Positions 36,585-45,952 of a stretch of 64,000 nt of DNA are shown piece after piece. The stretch lies in assembly GCF_902459805.1 (NCBI RefSeq), contig NZ_CABPST010000009.1, positions 154,179-218,178 on the forward strand, written 5' to 3'. This stretch comes from Pandoraea bronchicola. Lineage in GTDB: Bacteria > Pseudomonadota > Gammaproteobacteria > Burkholderiales > Burkholderiaceae. Made by a program: the position numbers and the translations under genes. The number at the start of each line of letters is the position of its first letter. The first letter of the stretch is position 1. Under the pieces are notes generated by a model. That model worked only from the letters and a program-made list of their open reading frames with translations. It ran no database searches and was not told the origin of the DNA.

Positions 36585-38420
36585 TCACGACAGTTGGCGC
36601 GCTTTCCCTTGCGGAGACACCATCGCATCGTCGTCCGCATCCCCCTTCGGTCGCCCCCAGATCTCGATGACGCGCTTGACGAAGGGAGCCAGGTCATCGC
36701 CCTGTGCCCGCAACATGCGGACAAGTGAGGCGTACTGCCCTTCGAAAATCGCCGAGTTGTAGTTCTTCAGACGGCGAATGTCTTCCAACGCTTCATCGTC
36801 GCGCCCTGCGATGGCCAACAGCACAATGTAACGCTTGATCATCGTCGGCCCGGCCCCGAGCGCCAGCGCTTCGCGATGCGCCGCCAGCTTCTCGTCGAGC
36901 TGATCGCGACTCAGGAACAATGCCCCCGTGACCGCGTAGTCACCGTACGGCGCAAAGAAAAGCGCCGGATCGGTGCGATACATGTCGATCTTGCCAGCGC
37001 GATATGCCACCTCGACACGCTGATAGTCGTGGTAAAGCCAGGGAATCGCCACACACGCAAACAGCAGAATCACCCCATTGATGGCGCCGGTCGCTGTCGA
37101 CGATACGCTATCGATCTGTTTCGTCTCGCAAAATCCAAGCAGGAACAAGGCGGGCAGCAGGAAAAACGCATAGTGCTGCGGGTACTCAAGCATGGCGTGC
37201 ACGGCAAGCATGCCGAGCAGAATGAATGCCAGCGCGATCGGCGGCGTCTTGATACCGCGCACGGCGCGCACGAACCAGAACGCCAGCGGCACCAGTACCA
37301 CCAACGTGCCAATGAGGCCAGTCTTTGCGAGCAGGTCGAGCAACACGTTATGGGCGTTGTCAGCCATCTCGACCGGACCGAGCGTGTCGACCAATGCAAA
37401 CTGCGCGTCGATATAGTTCGACCACCCGGCCCCGAACACCCAATGTTCACGGAAGATAGCGACACCGTACTCCCACAGGTTCAGGCGTCCCGTCACCTGC
37501 CCCGCCTGCTGCATGCGGGCCACAGCGCTGCCGTCGAGCTGCAATCCCCAGGCCACGTTTGCCCAGCCGACGAACATCGTCATCAGCGCGAGCAACGGCA
37601 GGATCGCGAGCGGCACGAACCATCGCATTGACCGGCGCATGTTGCGCGTCGGCTCGGCGCGCTCCATCCACACGAGCCACAAACCGAACGCCGACAGCAG
37701 CGCCAATTGCAGCCACGGGGTACGCGATCCGGTCAGACAAATACCGATATCGAACGCGGCGCACACGGGCAGCCAGAGCCACGCGGGCAGCTTGCGTTGA
37801 TACCAGAGATAGAAGGCCCCCGCACTGGCGAGCGACAAATACGTCGCCAGGTGATTCGGCTGGTACATATTGCCGAACAGACGCCGTGCGGCCGTCACGG
37901 AATACTTGGCCACCAGCCAGGGCACATTGCCTTCCAGATGAAACGCCTGCAAAACCTGCGCGCCAACCGCGTAAAGGCCGCCAAGTGTGAGCGCCACGGC
38001 GCTGCATCGCATGAGAACGTTGCGCCAGCCGAGTTGCGCGAGCCAGAAGCCGGCATTCACCGCCACAATCATCGCCACGCCGTAGAGCAACGCCGTCATC
38101 ATCAGTTGCGGCAGCTCGGTCGGCATCGTGGCGCGTTGCACGAGGATGACCGCCACGAATGCCAGCGGCATCCAGGTGACGCGCGGCATGCGCAGCACCC
38201 GCCCGTCGCGTTGCCATACGGCGATCATCGCGAGCACGCCGAGCAGACCGAAGAGCGAAAACGTCAGCGCTTCCGAATAGAACGTGGAAATCGGGTAGGT
38301 GTGCTTGACGAGGTTATAGGGCAAGGCCCAGATCAGCGCTACCGTGAGCCCGATCATCGAAAGAAGCAGAGGAGGAAACAAAATCGCCGCCGTGCAATGC
38401 ACCGGTTGGAAGATGCGCAA
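36585..38420 (-). CDS. PglL-type O-oligosaccharyltransferase / O-antigen ligase
   Basis: 611 residues, about eleven to twelve membrane helices, then a soluble C-terminal domain (~170 residues). The Wzy_C periplasmic loop carries G-R-L-N-L-W-E-Y (~residue 310) and A-D-N-A-H-N-V-L-L-D-L, matching the conserved Arg and His of WaaL/PglL enzymes. It lies directly downstream of a type IV pilin gene on the same strand, which suggests it glycosylates that pilin (TfpO/PglL) using lipid-linked glycan. Confidence 0.88.
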   Translation of the reverse strand: MRIFQPVHCTAAILFPPLLLSMIGLTVALIWALPYNLVKHTYPISTFYSEALTFSLFGLLGVLAMIAVWQRDGRVLRMPRVTWMPLAFVAVILVQRATMPTELPQLMMTALLYGVAMIVAVNAGFWLAQLGWRNVLMRCSAVALTLGGLYAVGAQVLQAFHLEGNVPWLVAKYSVTAARRLFGNMYQPNHLATYLSLASAGAFYLWYQRKLPAWLWLPVCAAFDIGICLTGSRTPWLQLALLSAFGLWLVWMERAEPTRNMRRSMRWFVPLAILPLLALMTMFVGWANVAWGLQLDGSAVARMQQAGQVTGRLNLWEYGVAIFREHWVFGAGWSNYIDAQFALVDTLGPVEMADNAHNVLLDLLAKTGLIGTLVVLVPLAFWFVRAVRGIKTPPIALAFILLGMLAVHAMLEYPQHYAFFLLPALFLLGFCETKQIDSVSSTATGAINGVILLFACVAIPWLYHDYQRVEVAYRAGKIDMYRTDPALFFAPYGDYAVTGALFLSRDQLDEKLAAHREALALGAGPTMIKRYIVLLAIAGRDDEALEDIRRLKNYNSAIFEGQYASLVRMLRAQGDDLAPFVKRVIEIWGRPKGDADDDAMVSPQGKARQLS

Positions 38421-38430
38421 GCATAACGAA

Positions 38431-38457
38431 AAATGGCCGCCCCGGGGGCAGCCATTT
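38431..38457 (-). terminator. Terminator after the pilin gene
   Basis: AAATGGC ... GCCATTT with a G/C core; on the minus strand a T run follows. It would limit read-through from pilin to the oligosaccharyltransferase gene. Confidence 0.75.
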
Positions 38458-38558
38458 CATGCCTGACGCACGCAAATACGCCGTCAATGAACCCATCGCC
38501 GCAGCGGGCCACAGTGCATCACGGCGTGTGATGCGCTATGACCGTCTGCGAACCGGAC

Positions 38559-39074
38559 TCAGGCCCCCTTGGCCGTGCCGCGGCACTCCGGCGGCGCCAG
38601 CTTGGCGGGCAATGTCGCACCGTTTGGCGCACCTTCACGGCCCTGCGCGAAGCACGTCCACACGATCTGACCTTCGGGCGCCTTGCCAACCGTCAGCCCC
38701 TTGGGCGTGCCGTCGGCACCGGCGCTCGTCGGCACCAGCACGATCGCACCGTCGCCCGCGCGTTGGGTGTAGGCGACCGTCACGTTGCCACTCACGGAAT
38801 CGATGCTCACCGAGTTCACGTTGTCGGTCGCGCTCGGTGCCTGCCAGCCGCTGTTGAACGGCGCACCATGCATGGCGTTCTCGCTCACGAGCGCCTTGGC
38901 CGAGGCCGCAGCCCCCAGCCCTTCGACAACGCGCGCGCGCACCAGATAATTCTGCAGATACGGAACCCCTGCCGTGACCAACACACCGATGATCGCCAGC
39001 ACGATCATCAGCTCGATCAGGGTGAAACCCCGGGATGTGGCGATACCGGTGGTCCGGTGGCCGAAACGACGCAT
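38559..39074 (-). CDS. pilA: Type IV pilin (PilA-like)
   Basis: 171 residues from ATG 39074, after GGGAG. The leader R-F-G-H...T-S-R-G is cleaved before F-T-L-I-E-L-M-I-V-L-A-I-I-G-V-L, the class a prepilin signature with Glu5. The C-terminal domain has a pair of Cys (W-T-C-F and P-E-C-R-G) forming the D-loop. It is Ser/Thr/Ala-rich between, giving O-glycosylation sites. Upstream DNA holds an inverted repeat (39204-39233). Confidence 0.93.
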   Translation of the reverse strand: MRRFGHRTTGIATSRGFTLIELMIVLAIIGVLVTAGVPYLQNYLVRARVVEGLGAAASAKALVSENAMHGAPFNSGWQAPSATDNVNSVSIDSVSGNVTVAYTQRAGDGAIVLVPTSAGADGTPKGLTVGKAPEGQIVWTCFAQGREGAPNGATLPAKLAPPECRGTAKGA

Positions 39075-39305
39075 TGTGTAACTCCCTGCGAAAGCAATGA
39101 AAACAAAAGGGACATCGGGGGGGAAGTGGGCGGAGTATGCCACAGCCCCAACGGCGAGCGCCCTGCCTCAGATCAAAATCGGGCGGCCCCGTATGGGTGG
39201 GGAGAATCGTCCTAGTCCAAGGCGGGACGATTCCTCCGATCAGGGCGCTATTCCCCCGGAAAAGCCACCATCAACCGAGACCAACGACCCCGGCAATGGA
39301 CTCGA
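39075..39305. other. Pilin upstream region with 9-bp inverted repeat
   Basis: About 230 bp without a gene. GAATCGTCC (39204-39212) and GGACGATTC (39225-39233) form a perfect repeat with a 12-bp loop, about 130 bp upstream of the pilin start. It may be the terC terminator (no T run) or a regulator site. No sigma-54 promoter with correct GG-N10-GC spacing was found. Confidence 0.5.
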
Positions 39306-40034
39306 TTATTCTGAAGAGGTTGCACGCAATTGACGCGCTTCGCTGCGGCGCTTGAGTACGAGCCCCACGGCCACGACCAGCACGGCACCGGCGGCGCACG
39401 CCACGTAATGGGTGAATTCGCCCGCAGCACCTGGCAGGTGCAAGAGGTGACCGATGCCCGGGTCCGAGACAATCAGGCCGCCCGCGATCCAGCCAAGCAG
39501 AGCCGCACCGGCGATGACGATGAACGGAAACCGATCGAGCGCCTTGAGTACCAGTTGCGAGCCCCAGACGATGAGCGGAATGCTCACGAGCAAACCGAAG
39601 ATCACGAGCGGCAATTGATGATGGTCGGCGGCGCCTTCTGCCGCGCCGGCAATGGCGATCACGTTATCGATACTCATCACCAGATCGGCGACGATGATGG
39701 TCTTGACGGCGGTCCAGAGTTTGTCGGCCGGCTTCACGCTGTCGTGGGCGTCATGGTCGGGCACCAGCAGCTTGGCGCCGATCCAGAGCAGCAACAGCCC
39801 GCCCAGTGCCTTGAGATACGGCACGGCGAGCAGCGTCACGGCGAATGCGATGAGGATCACGCGCAGCACGATTGCGCCAACCGTCCCCCACATCACCCCC
39901 TGCAAACGTTGCTTGGCCGGCAGATTGCGGCAGGCGAGCGCGATCACCACGGCATTGTCGCCACCCAGCAGGATGTCGATCATGATGATCTGCAGGACCG
40001 CGGCCCAGTTCAGCTCGGCAAAAAACGCAAGCAT
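39306..40034 (-). CDS. TerC-family integral membrane protein
   Basis: 242 residues with seven hydrophobic segments. The conserved D-I-L-L-G-G-D-N-A-V-V-I-A (~residues 19-31) and L-V-M-S-I-D-N-V-I-A-I-A-G (~116-128) are the TerC/YjbE signature with paired Asp-Asn. Relatives handle tellurite resistance or export of metal ions, including manganese. It is transcribed alone toward pilA. Confidence 0.92.
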   Translation of the reverse strand: MLAFFAELNWAAVLQIIMIDILLGGDNAVVIALACRNLPAKQRLQGVMWGTVGAIVLRVILIAFAVTLLAVPYLKALGGLLLLWIGAKLLVPDHDAHDSVKPADKLWTAVKTIIVADLVMSIDNVIAIAGAAEGAADHHQLPLVIFGLLVSIPLIVWGSQLVLKALDRFPFIVIAGAALLGWIAGGLIVSDPGIGHLLHLPGAAGEFTHYVACAAGAVLVVAVGLVLKRRSEARQLRATSSE

Positions 40035-40092
40035 GGCGGGAATATCCTAGGGAGCGAATGAAACGAATGCGTTGGGAAAGGCAATAGCAAAA

Positions 40093-40120
40093 AAGGGAGC
40101 CCGATGCTCCGGGCTCCCTT
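40093..40120 (-). terminator. Terminator after sucD
   Basis: AAGGGAGCCCG / CGGGCTCCCTT, 11-bp stem, with a T run on the minus strand. Confidence 0.88.
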
Positions 40121-40181
40121 CTTCCTGACCGGTCTGACAACCGCCGGTTCCGGCGGCTGTCGTGCGGTCATCCGGCGGGAA

Positions 40182-41063
40182 TTACAGCGCAGCCTTGAGC
40201 AGGCGGCCCATTTCCGACGGGTTACGGGTCACCTTGATACCGCAGGCGTCCATGATTTCCAGCTTGGCTTCGGCCGTATCGGCACCGCCCGAGATCAGCG
40301 CGCCGGCGTGGCCCATGCGCTTGCCCGGGGGCGCCGTCACGCCCGCGATGAAGCCGACGACCGGCTTCTTCATGTTGCCCTTGATCCACTCGGCAGCCGT
40401 TGCTTCGTCCGGACCGCCGATTTCACCGATCATGATCACGGCGTCCGTATCCGGATCGTCGTTGAACATCTGCATGACGTCGATGTGCTTCAGACCGTTG
40501 ATCGGGTCGCCACCGATACCGACGGCAGTCGACTGGCCCAGCCCCAGGGCGGTCAGTTGGCCCACGGCTTCGTACGTCAGGGTGCCCGAGCGCGACACCA
40601 CGCCGATGCGACCCTTCTTGTGGATGTGACCCGGCATGATGCCGATCTTCAGTTCGTCCGGCGTGATCACGCCCGGGCAGTTCGGGCCGAGCAGCAGGGT
40701 CTTGCGACCTTCGCGACGCATACGGTCCTTCACTTCGATCATGTCACGAACGGGAATACCTTCCGTGATACAGATCGCCAGATCCAGGTCGGCTTCAACA
40801 GCTTCCCAGATCGCAGCAGCAGCGCCTGCGGGCGGCACGTAGATCACCGAGACGGTCGCGCCGGTTTGTTGCTTGGCGTCCTTGACCGAACCGAAAATGG
40901 GAATGCCCTCGAAGTCTTCGCCAGCCTTCTTCGGGTTCACGCCTGCGACGAACGCGTTCTTGCCGTTCGCGTATTCGCGGCACATGCGGGTATGGAACTG
41001 GCCGGTTTTGCCAGTGATACCCTGGGTGATGACCTTAGTATCTTTGTTGATCAGAATCGACAT
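40182..41063 (-). CDS. sucD: Succinate-CoA ligase (ADP-forming) subunit alpha
   Basis: 293 residues. CoA-binding G-I-T-G-K-T-G at residues ~15-21, then G-G-D-P-I-N-G and the active-site His in A-G-H-A-G-A-L-I. TCA-cycle enzyme making succinate and ATP. It follows sucC with about 80 bp between. Confidence 0.98.
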   Translation of the reverse strand: MSILINKDTKVITQGITGKTGQFHTRMCREYANGKNAFVAGVNPKKAGEDFEGIPIFGSVKDAKQQTGATVSVIYVPPAGAAAAIWEAVEADLDLAICITEGIPVRDMIEVKDRMRREGRKTLLLGPNCPGVITPDELKIGIMPGHIHKKGRIGVVSRSGTLTYEAVGQLTALGLGQSTAVGIGGDPINGLKHIDVMQMFNDDPDTDAVIMIGEIGGPDEATAAEWIKGNMKKPVVGFIAGVTAPPGKRMGHAGALISGGADTAEAKLEIMDACGIKVTRNPSEMGRLLKAAL

Positions 41064-41147
41064 TGCTTGATTTCCTTCATCCGGTTGCCGGGCAGCGTTC
41101 GCACAGCCCGTCAGGGCAGCACGCCGCTGCGGCTTCGACTGTTCTGG

Positions 41148-42314
41148 TTACTTGCCTGCGGCAGCCGCGACAACCTTCTGGGCAGCTTCTTCCATGCTGT
41201 CCGCAGAGATGATCGGCAGGCCGGACTCGGCGAGCATCTTCTTGCCCAGGTCCTCGTTCGTGCCCTTCATGCGCACGACCAGCGGCACCTTCAGCGAGAC
41301 GGCCTTCGACGCTGCGATCACGCCTTCGGCGATCACATCGCAACGCATGATGCCGCCGAAGATGTTGACCAGAATGGCGGTCAGGTTCGGGTTCTTCAGC
41401 ATGATCTTGAACGCTTCGGTGACCTTCTCGGTCGTGGCGCCACCGCCCACGTCCAGGAAGTTCGCCGGCTCGCCGCCGAACAGCTTGATGGTGTCCATCG
41501 TGGCCATGGCCAGACCGGCACCGTTCACCAGACAGCCGATGTTGCCGTCGAGCGAGATGTAGGCCAGGTCGAACTTCGAGGCTTCGACTTCAGCCGGATC
41601 TTCTTCGTCCAGGTCGCGGTACGCGACGATTTCCGGGTGACGGAACAGGGCGTTCGAATCGAAGTTGAACTTGGCGTCCAGGGCGGTGACCGTGCCGTTG
41701 CTGCTCACGTTCAGCGGGTTGATTTCGGCCAGCGACGCATCGGTTTCCCAGAAAGCCTTGTACAGACCTTGCAGGATCGTGCGGGCTTGCGAGATCGAAG
41801 CGTCGGGGATGCCGATCTTCTTGGCCAGATCGTCGGCTTGCGCGTCGGTCAGACCAACGGACGGCTCAACGATGACCTTGTGGATCAGTTCCGGGTGCTT
41901 TTCGGCGACTTCTTCGATGTCCATGCCGCCTTCGCTCGAACCCATCAGCACGATCTTCTGCGAGATGCGGTCGACCACGAGGCTGACGTACAGTTCGTTC
42001 TTGATGTCGGCGCCTTCTTCGATCAGCAGGCGATTGACCTTCTGACCTTCCGGACCGGTCTGGTGCGTGATCAGTTGCATGCCGAGGATCTGGCTGGCGT
42101 ATTCGCGCACTTGCTCGATCGACTTGGCAACCTTCACGCCGCCGCCCTTACCGCGACCGCCTGCGTGAATCTGGGCCTTGACCACCCAAACCGGACCGCC
42201 GAGTTCTTCGGCTGCCTTCACGGCCTCGTCCACGGAAAACGCCGGAATGCCGCGGGGCACCGCGACTCCGAATTTTCGGAGGATTTCCTTGCCTTGATAC
42301 TCATGAATCTTCAT
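41148..42314 (-). CDS. sucC: Succinate-CoA ligase (ADP-forming) subunit beta
   Basis: 388 residues. It begins [12 protein letters not shown] and has the ATP-grasp region and C-terminal [11 protein letters not shown]. Its ATG overlaps the stop of the DUF2889 gene, so the small upstream gene is translated in the same message. Confidence 0.98.
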   Translation of the reverse strand: MKIHEYQGKEILRKFGVAVPRGIPAFSVDEAVKAAEELGGPVWVVKAQIHAGGRGKGGGVKVAKSIEQVREYASQILGMQLITHQTGPEGQKVNRLLIEEGADIKNELYVSLVVDRISQKIVLMGSSEGGMDIEEVAEKHPELIHKVIVEPSVGLTDAQADDLAKKIGIPDASISQARTILQGLYKAFWETDASLAEINPLNVSSNGTVTALDAKFNFDSNALFRHPEIVAYRDLDEEDPAEVEASKFDLAYISLDGNIGCLVNGAGLAMATMDTIKLFGGEPANFLDVGGGATTEKVTEAFKIMLKNPNLTAILVNIFGGIMRCDVIAEGVIAASKAVSLKVPLVVRMKGTNEDLGKKMLAESGLPIISADSMEEAAQKVVAAAAGK

Positions 42315-42997
42315 GCGTGATTCCCTTCTTGCTGAGTTGGAAGTTTGGGTTCGAGCTTGCGAGTCGAGGCTCCATCGCGCACCGCTTCTGTTGTGACGGG
42401 CGTCGTGGGCTCGTTCGCTCGATCGTTTGCGCGGCCGTTGAACCAGCGCGGGTAAAACCGGCGCACTGCCTCGCCATCAAACCGCAAGGCGTGACAATGT
42501 CCGAGTTGGAAAGGAGGTGCCGAGCTGTCGGCATCATTGGCGGCCTTGAGTGCCGTATCGGGTGTATGAATGACCACCCCGGCAAAGGCCTGAATCGCTG
42601 CCGTCGGCAGGACACTGCAAAGTTCGGTCAGATGGGTGCAACCGGCCGCGCCGCCAAGGCGCTCACGGACCGCGTGACGGAAGCCGCGCCGCAGGTTAAG
42701 CCCGATCAATTGACGGTATTCAGGGCCGATCTGGTCGCAAATGCCGGGATACGGCACCCAGTCAGAGACGGCCTCAGCGTCACGCACCTCGAAATCCTCA
42801 TCGATCGTCAGACGCAGCCAAAGCTCGTGAATCGGCGTGCCCTCCTTGCGAAGTCCCGTTGCCAATGCAAAATCCCGATCCTTATGATCGGTTAAACGGG
42901 CTTCGATGTCCCATAGGCCATCGTCGCGCGAATACGCTTCGACAGCGATCGTGCGGCGGTGACGCAGGGTACGAGAGACAGGCTCAGAGAGCGGCAT
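42311..42997 (-). CDS. DUF2889 family protein
   Basis: 228 residues from ATG 42997. Residues 9-75 read [24 protein letters not shown], typical of DUF2889, and C-x-H-L-T-E-L follows near residue 125. No enzyme motif recognised. It overlaps sucC by four bases. The open frame extends 55 codons upstream without homology. Confidence 0.85.
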   Translation of the reverse strand: MPLSEPVSRTLRHRRTIAVEAYSRDDGLWDIEARLTDHKDRDFALATGLRKEGTPIHELWLRLTIDEDFEVRDAEAVSDWVPYPGICDQIGPEYRQLIGLNLRRGFRHAVRERLGGAAGCTHLTELCSVLPTAAIQAFAGVVIHTPDTALKAANDADSSAPPFQLGHCHALRFDGEAVRRFYPRWFNGRANDRANEPTTPVTTEAVRDGASTRKLEPKLPTQQEGNHA

Positions 42998-43306
42998 GCG
43001 AGAGTGTGCAATGCATGAACGCAGAAAGACCTTGATTCTAGCATAGGCCGCGACGCCCTCTGCCGCAGCGCAGCAGAAGCCCGCCGCATAAGGCTCAATT
43101 ACCCGACCCATCGGTCGGGTTTTCAAAATCGCGGGATCGTCGCACGCATGGTGCGACGCCATATGGCGATAACTGTGGCATGACGCGTCACGCGAGATTC
43201 ATCGCCGCGTTACGCCAACATTCATGCGGGCTGCAAACCAGCGGCCGTCATCGGCGCTTCGTCGATGAATGACCCGGTATCCATCAGGAAGTCGACTGAA
43301 CGCGCG

Positions 43307-43870
43307 TCAAGAATCGTCCGAAAATTCATCAGCGCCCCGTACGATTTTGCTGATAACGGTACGCGAGAAGCCGCGCGAGGCAAGAAAGCGCATCTGCTTG
43401 GCCCGCGCTTCGGGTGTGGTGGCGAGCTCGCCGAACTTCTTTTGCCACACAACGCGCGCGCGCGCGAGTTCCGTGCCGCGCAGTTGCTCGGTGAGCGCAG
43501 CGACCGTCTCGGCGTCGACCTGATGTTGCTTGAGTTCGTTGACGATACGTGTCGTACCCATGCGCGATGCGCGCCGGTTCACCACGCTTTCCGCAAACCG
43601 TTCGGTGGACAGCCAGCGCTCCTGCTCAAGACTGTCGAGCATGCGATCGAGCGCTTCGGGGTCCTCGGCATCGGCATAGGGCACGAGCTTGCGGCGCAGC
43701 TCCGTTCGGCTGTATTCACGACGCGCGAGATAAGACAGCGCACGCGCTTTGAGGCTAAGCACGGGTTTGCGTGATCGCTTGACCGAAACGGCTTCGTCGC
43801 CTGGCGGCGGCGGCGGTGCATTCGGGTCTCGGGGAGGACGGCGATGGATCATGACCTCATCCTGGCGCAA
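43307..43870 (-). CDS. recX: RecA regulatory protein RecX
   Basis: 187 residues. After a Pro-rich, charged N-terminal region, A-L-S-Y-L-A-R-R-E-Y-S-R-T-E-L-R-R-K-L starts the three-helix repeats that insert in the RecA filament. ATG 43852 is an alternative start. It lies just downstream of recA, separated by a strong hairpin that should lower its expression relative to recA. Confidence 0.94.
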   Translation of the reverse strand: MRQDEVMIHRRPPRDPNAPPPPPGDEAVSVKRSRKPVLSLKARALSYLARREYSRTELRRKLVPYADAEDPEALDRMLDSLEQERWLSTERFAESVVNRRASRMGTTRIVNELKQHQVDAETVAALTEQLRGTELARARVVWQKKFGELATTPEARAKQMRFLASRGFSRTVISKIVRGADEFSDDS

Positions 43871-43893
43871 TCAAGGGGGAACTAGAAAGCAAA

Positions 43894-43931
43894 AACGGCA
43901 ACGCGACGCCATATGGCCTCGCGTTGCCGTT
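43894..43931 (-). terminator. Attenuating terminator between recA and recX
   Basis: Perfect 13-bp stem AACGGCAACGCGA / TCGCGTTGCCGTT with T run on the minus strand. As in Escherichia coli, recX probably comes from read-through. Confidence 0.9.
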
Positions 43932-43945
43932 CCGAAACGGGGCTA

Positions 43946-45010
43946 TCAGGCCTCGTCTTCTTCTTCGATCTCGCCGGTCTCGTTGATCGCCGTCACGCCG
44001 AGCGATGCACGCACCTTGTTCTCGATTTCGTGGGCGATATCCGGATTTTCGCGCAGGAACTCGCGCGCGTTGTCCTTGCCCTGGCCAATCTTCTCGCCGT
44101 TGTAGCTGTACCAGGCGCCGGCCTTCTCGACGATCTTGGCGTTCACCCCCAGATCGATGATTTCACCTTCGCGCGAGATCCCCTGACCGTAAAGGATGTC
44201 GAAGATGGCTTCGCGGAACGGCGGCGACACCTTGTTCTTGACGACCTTGACGCGAGTCTCGTTACCGACGACTTCGTCACCTTTCTTGATCGAGCCGATA
44301 CGGCGAATGTCCAGACGCACCGACGAGTAGAACTTCAGTGCGTTACCGCCCGTCGTGGTTTCCGGGTTGCCGAACATCACACCGATCTTCATACGAATCT
44401 GGTTGATGAAGATCACCGTGCAGTTCGTACGCTTGATGGTGCCAGTCAGCTTGCGCAGCGCCTGAGACATCAGGCGCGCCTGCAGACCCGGCAGCGAGTC
44501 GCCCATCTCGCCTTCGATTTCGGCCTTCGGCACCAGCGCCGCGACCGAGTCGATGATGATGAGGTCGATCGAGCCGGAGCGCACCAGCGCGTCGGCGATT
44601 TCCAGCGCTTGCTCGCCCGTGTCCGGCTGCGAGATCAGCAGTTCCGGTACCGAGACGCCCAGTTTGTTGGCGTAGCCGACGTCGAGGGCATGCTCTGCGT
44701 CGATAAACGCGCAGGTGCCACCGATCTTCTGCATTTCAGCCACGACTTGCAGCGTAAGCGTGGTCTTACCCGACGATTCCGGGCCGTAGATTTCGATCAC
44801 GCGCCCGCGCGGCAAGCCACCCACGCCAAGCGCGATGTCCAGACCCAGCGAGCCGGTCGAGACGACCTGGATGTCCGCTTCGACCTCGCCGTCGCCCAGA
44901 CGCATGATCGAGCCCTTGCCGAATTGCTTCTCGATCTGCGCGAGGGCGGCGGCGAGCGCCTTGCCTTTCTCGGCCGACAGATTGGCAGACCCTTTCTTGC
45001 TTTCTTCCAT
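43946..45010 (-). CDS. recA: Recombinase RecA
   Basis: 354 residues from ATG 45010. Walker A is G-P-E-S-S-G-K-T-T (~residues 66-74), with the [13 protein letters not shown] and [20 protein letters not shown] motifs. The open frame extends upstream into the LexA-box region and is not coding there. SOS-regulated strand-exchange protein. Confidence 0.99.
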   Translation of the reverse strand: MEESKKGSANLSAEKGKALAAALAQIEKQFGKGSIMRLGDGEVEADIQVVSTGSLGLDIALGVGGLPRGRVIEIYGPESSGKTTLTLQVVAEMQKIGGTCAFIDAEHALDVGYANKLGVSVPELLISQPDTGEQALEIADALVRSGSIDLIIIDSVAALVPKAEIEGEMGDSLPGLQARLMSQALRKLTGTIKRTNCTVIFINQIRMKIGVMFGNPETTTGGNALKFYSSVRLDIRRIGSIKKGDEVVGNETRVKVVKNKVSPPFREAIFDILYGQGISREGEIIDLGVNAKIVEKAGAWYSYNGEKIGQGKDNAREFLRENPDIAHEIENKVRASLGVTAINETGEIEEEDEA

Positions 45011-45066
45011 GAATCGTCCTTTGATATGATGAGCGAGACGGCTCGAGTGAGGCGTGAATGCCAGTA

Positions 45067-45082
45067 CTGTATAAAAAACCAG
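45067..45082 (-). promoter_or_regulatory. LexA (SOS) box upstream of recA
   Basis: CTGTATAAAAAACCAG fits CTG-N10-CAG and lies about 57 bp upstream of the recA start, in an AT-rich promoter. Confidence 0.88.
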
Positions 45083-45212
45083 TGCTGTTTGCAAGTGCCT
45101 GTTGTCCGAAAGCGCCGAAACGACAAAAAAAGCCGCGAACCACGCGCCGCAACATCACCGGAGACACACCGCTGCCGTCAGGCGCCGGTGCCTAGACAAG
45201 CCTATCACGCCC

Positions 45213-45902
45213 ATGCGAATTCTCATCGCAGAGGATGACAGCATTCTGGCTGACGCCCTGACCCGCTCGCTGCGTCAGGGGGGCTACGCCGTCGATCACG
45301 TCAAGACAGGGCTCGAAGCCGACTCCGCGCTCTGCGCCCAGACGTTCGATTTGCTGATTCTCGACCTTGGCCTGCCCCGCCTTCCCGGTCATGAAGTCCT
45401 GCGCCGGCTGCGCGCACGAAATTCCCATTTGCCTGTATTGATCCTGACGGCGTCGGACAGCGTTGACGCTCGCGTGAAGGGCCTTGACCTCGGAGCTGAC
45501 GACTATATGGCCAAGCCGTTCGCCCTCGCCGAACTCGAAGCGCGAGTGCGGGCGTTGACCCGGCGCGGCGCGGGCGGAGGCTCTACGGTCATCCGCCATG
45601 GCCCGCTCAGTTTCGATCAGGTGGGCCGCACCGCCTATATCCATGAGCAGATGCTCGACCTGTCTGCCCGCGAACTCGAATTGCTCGAAGTCCTGCTGCT
45701 TCGCACGGGCCGCCTCGTCTCCAAGGAGCAACTCGTCGACCATCTGTGCGGTTGGGGCGAAGAGGTGAGCAACAATGCCATCGAGGTGTACATGCACCGG
45801 TTGCGCAAGAAGATCGAGCCCAGCGGCGTACGCATCGCCACGATCCGCGGGTTGGGGTATTGTCTGGAGAAGCCGGCCGCAACGCCTGCCAACGCGGCCT
45901 AG
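45213..45902 (+). CDS. OmpR-family response regulator
   Basis: 229 residues from ATG 45213. Receiver domain with E-D-D (11-13 region), phosphoacceptor in L-L-I-L-D-L-G-L-P, and K in M-A-K-P-F. C-terminal winged helix ends R-G-L-G-Y-C-L-E-K. It is close to QseB/TctD regulators. It is divergent from recA and followed, 50 bp later, by its sensor kinase. Confidence 0.94.
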   Translation: MRILIAEDDSILADALTRSLRQGGYAVDHVKTGLEADSALCAQTFDLLILDLGLPRLPGHEVLRRLRARNSHLPVLILTASDSVDARVKGLDLGADDYMAKPFALAELEARVRALTRRGAGGGSTVIRHGPLSFDQVGRTAYIHEQMLDLSARELELLEVLLLRTGRLVSKEQLVDHLCGWGEEVSNNAIEVYMHRLRKKIEPSGVRIATIRGLGYCLEKPAATPANAA

Positions 45903-45952
45903 TGCGCCGAGTGCGGCGTCAGCCGTTCCAGCCTCTTTAGTCTTCCCGTCCG

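Noticed and set aside
39075-39305. Sigma-54 promoter for the pilin gene
   Set aside because: The TGGCAT...GC candidate has only eight bases between GG and GC instead of ten.
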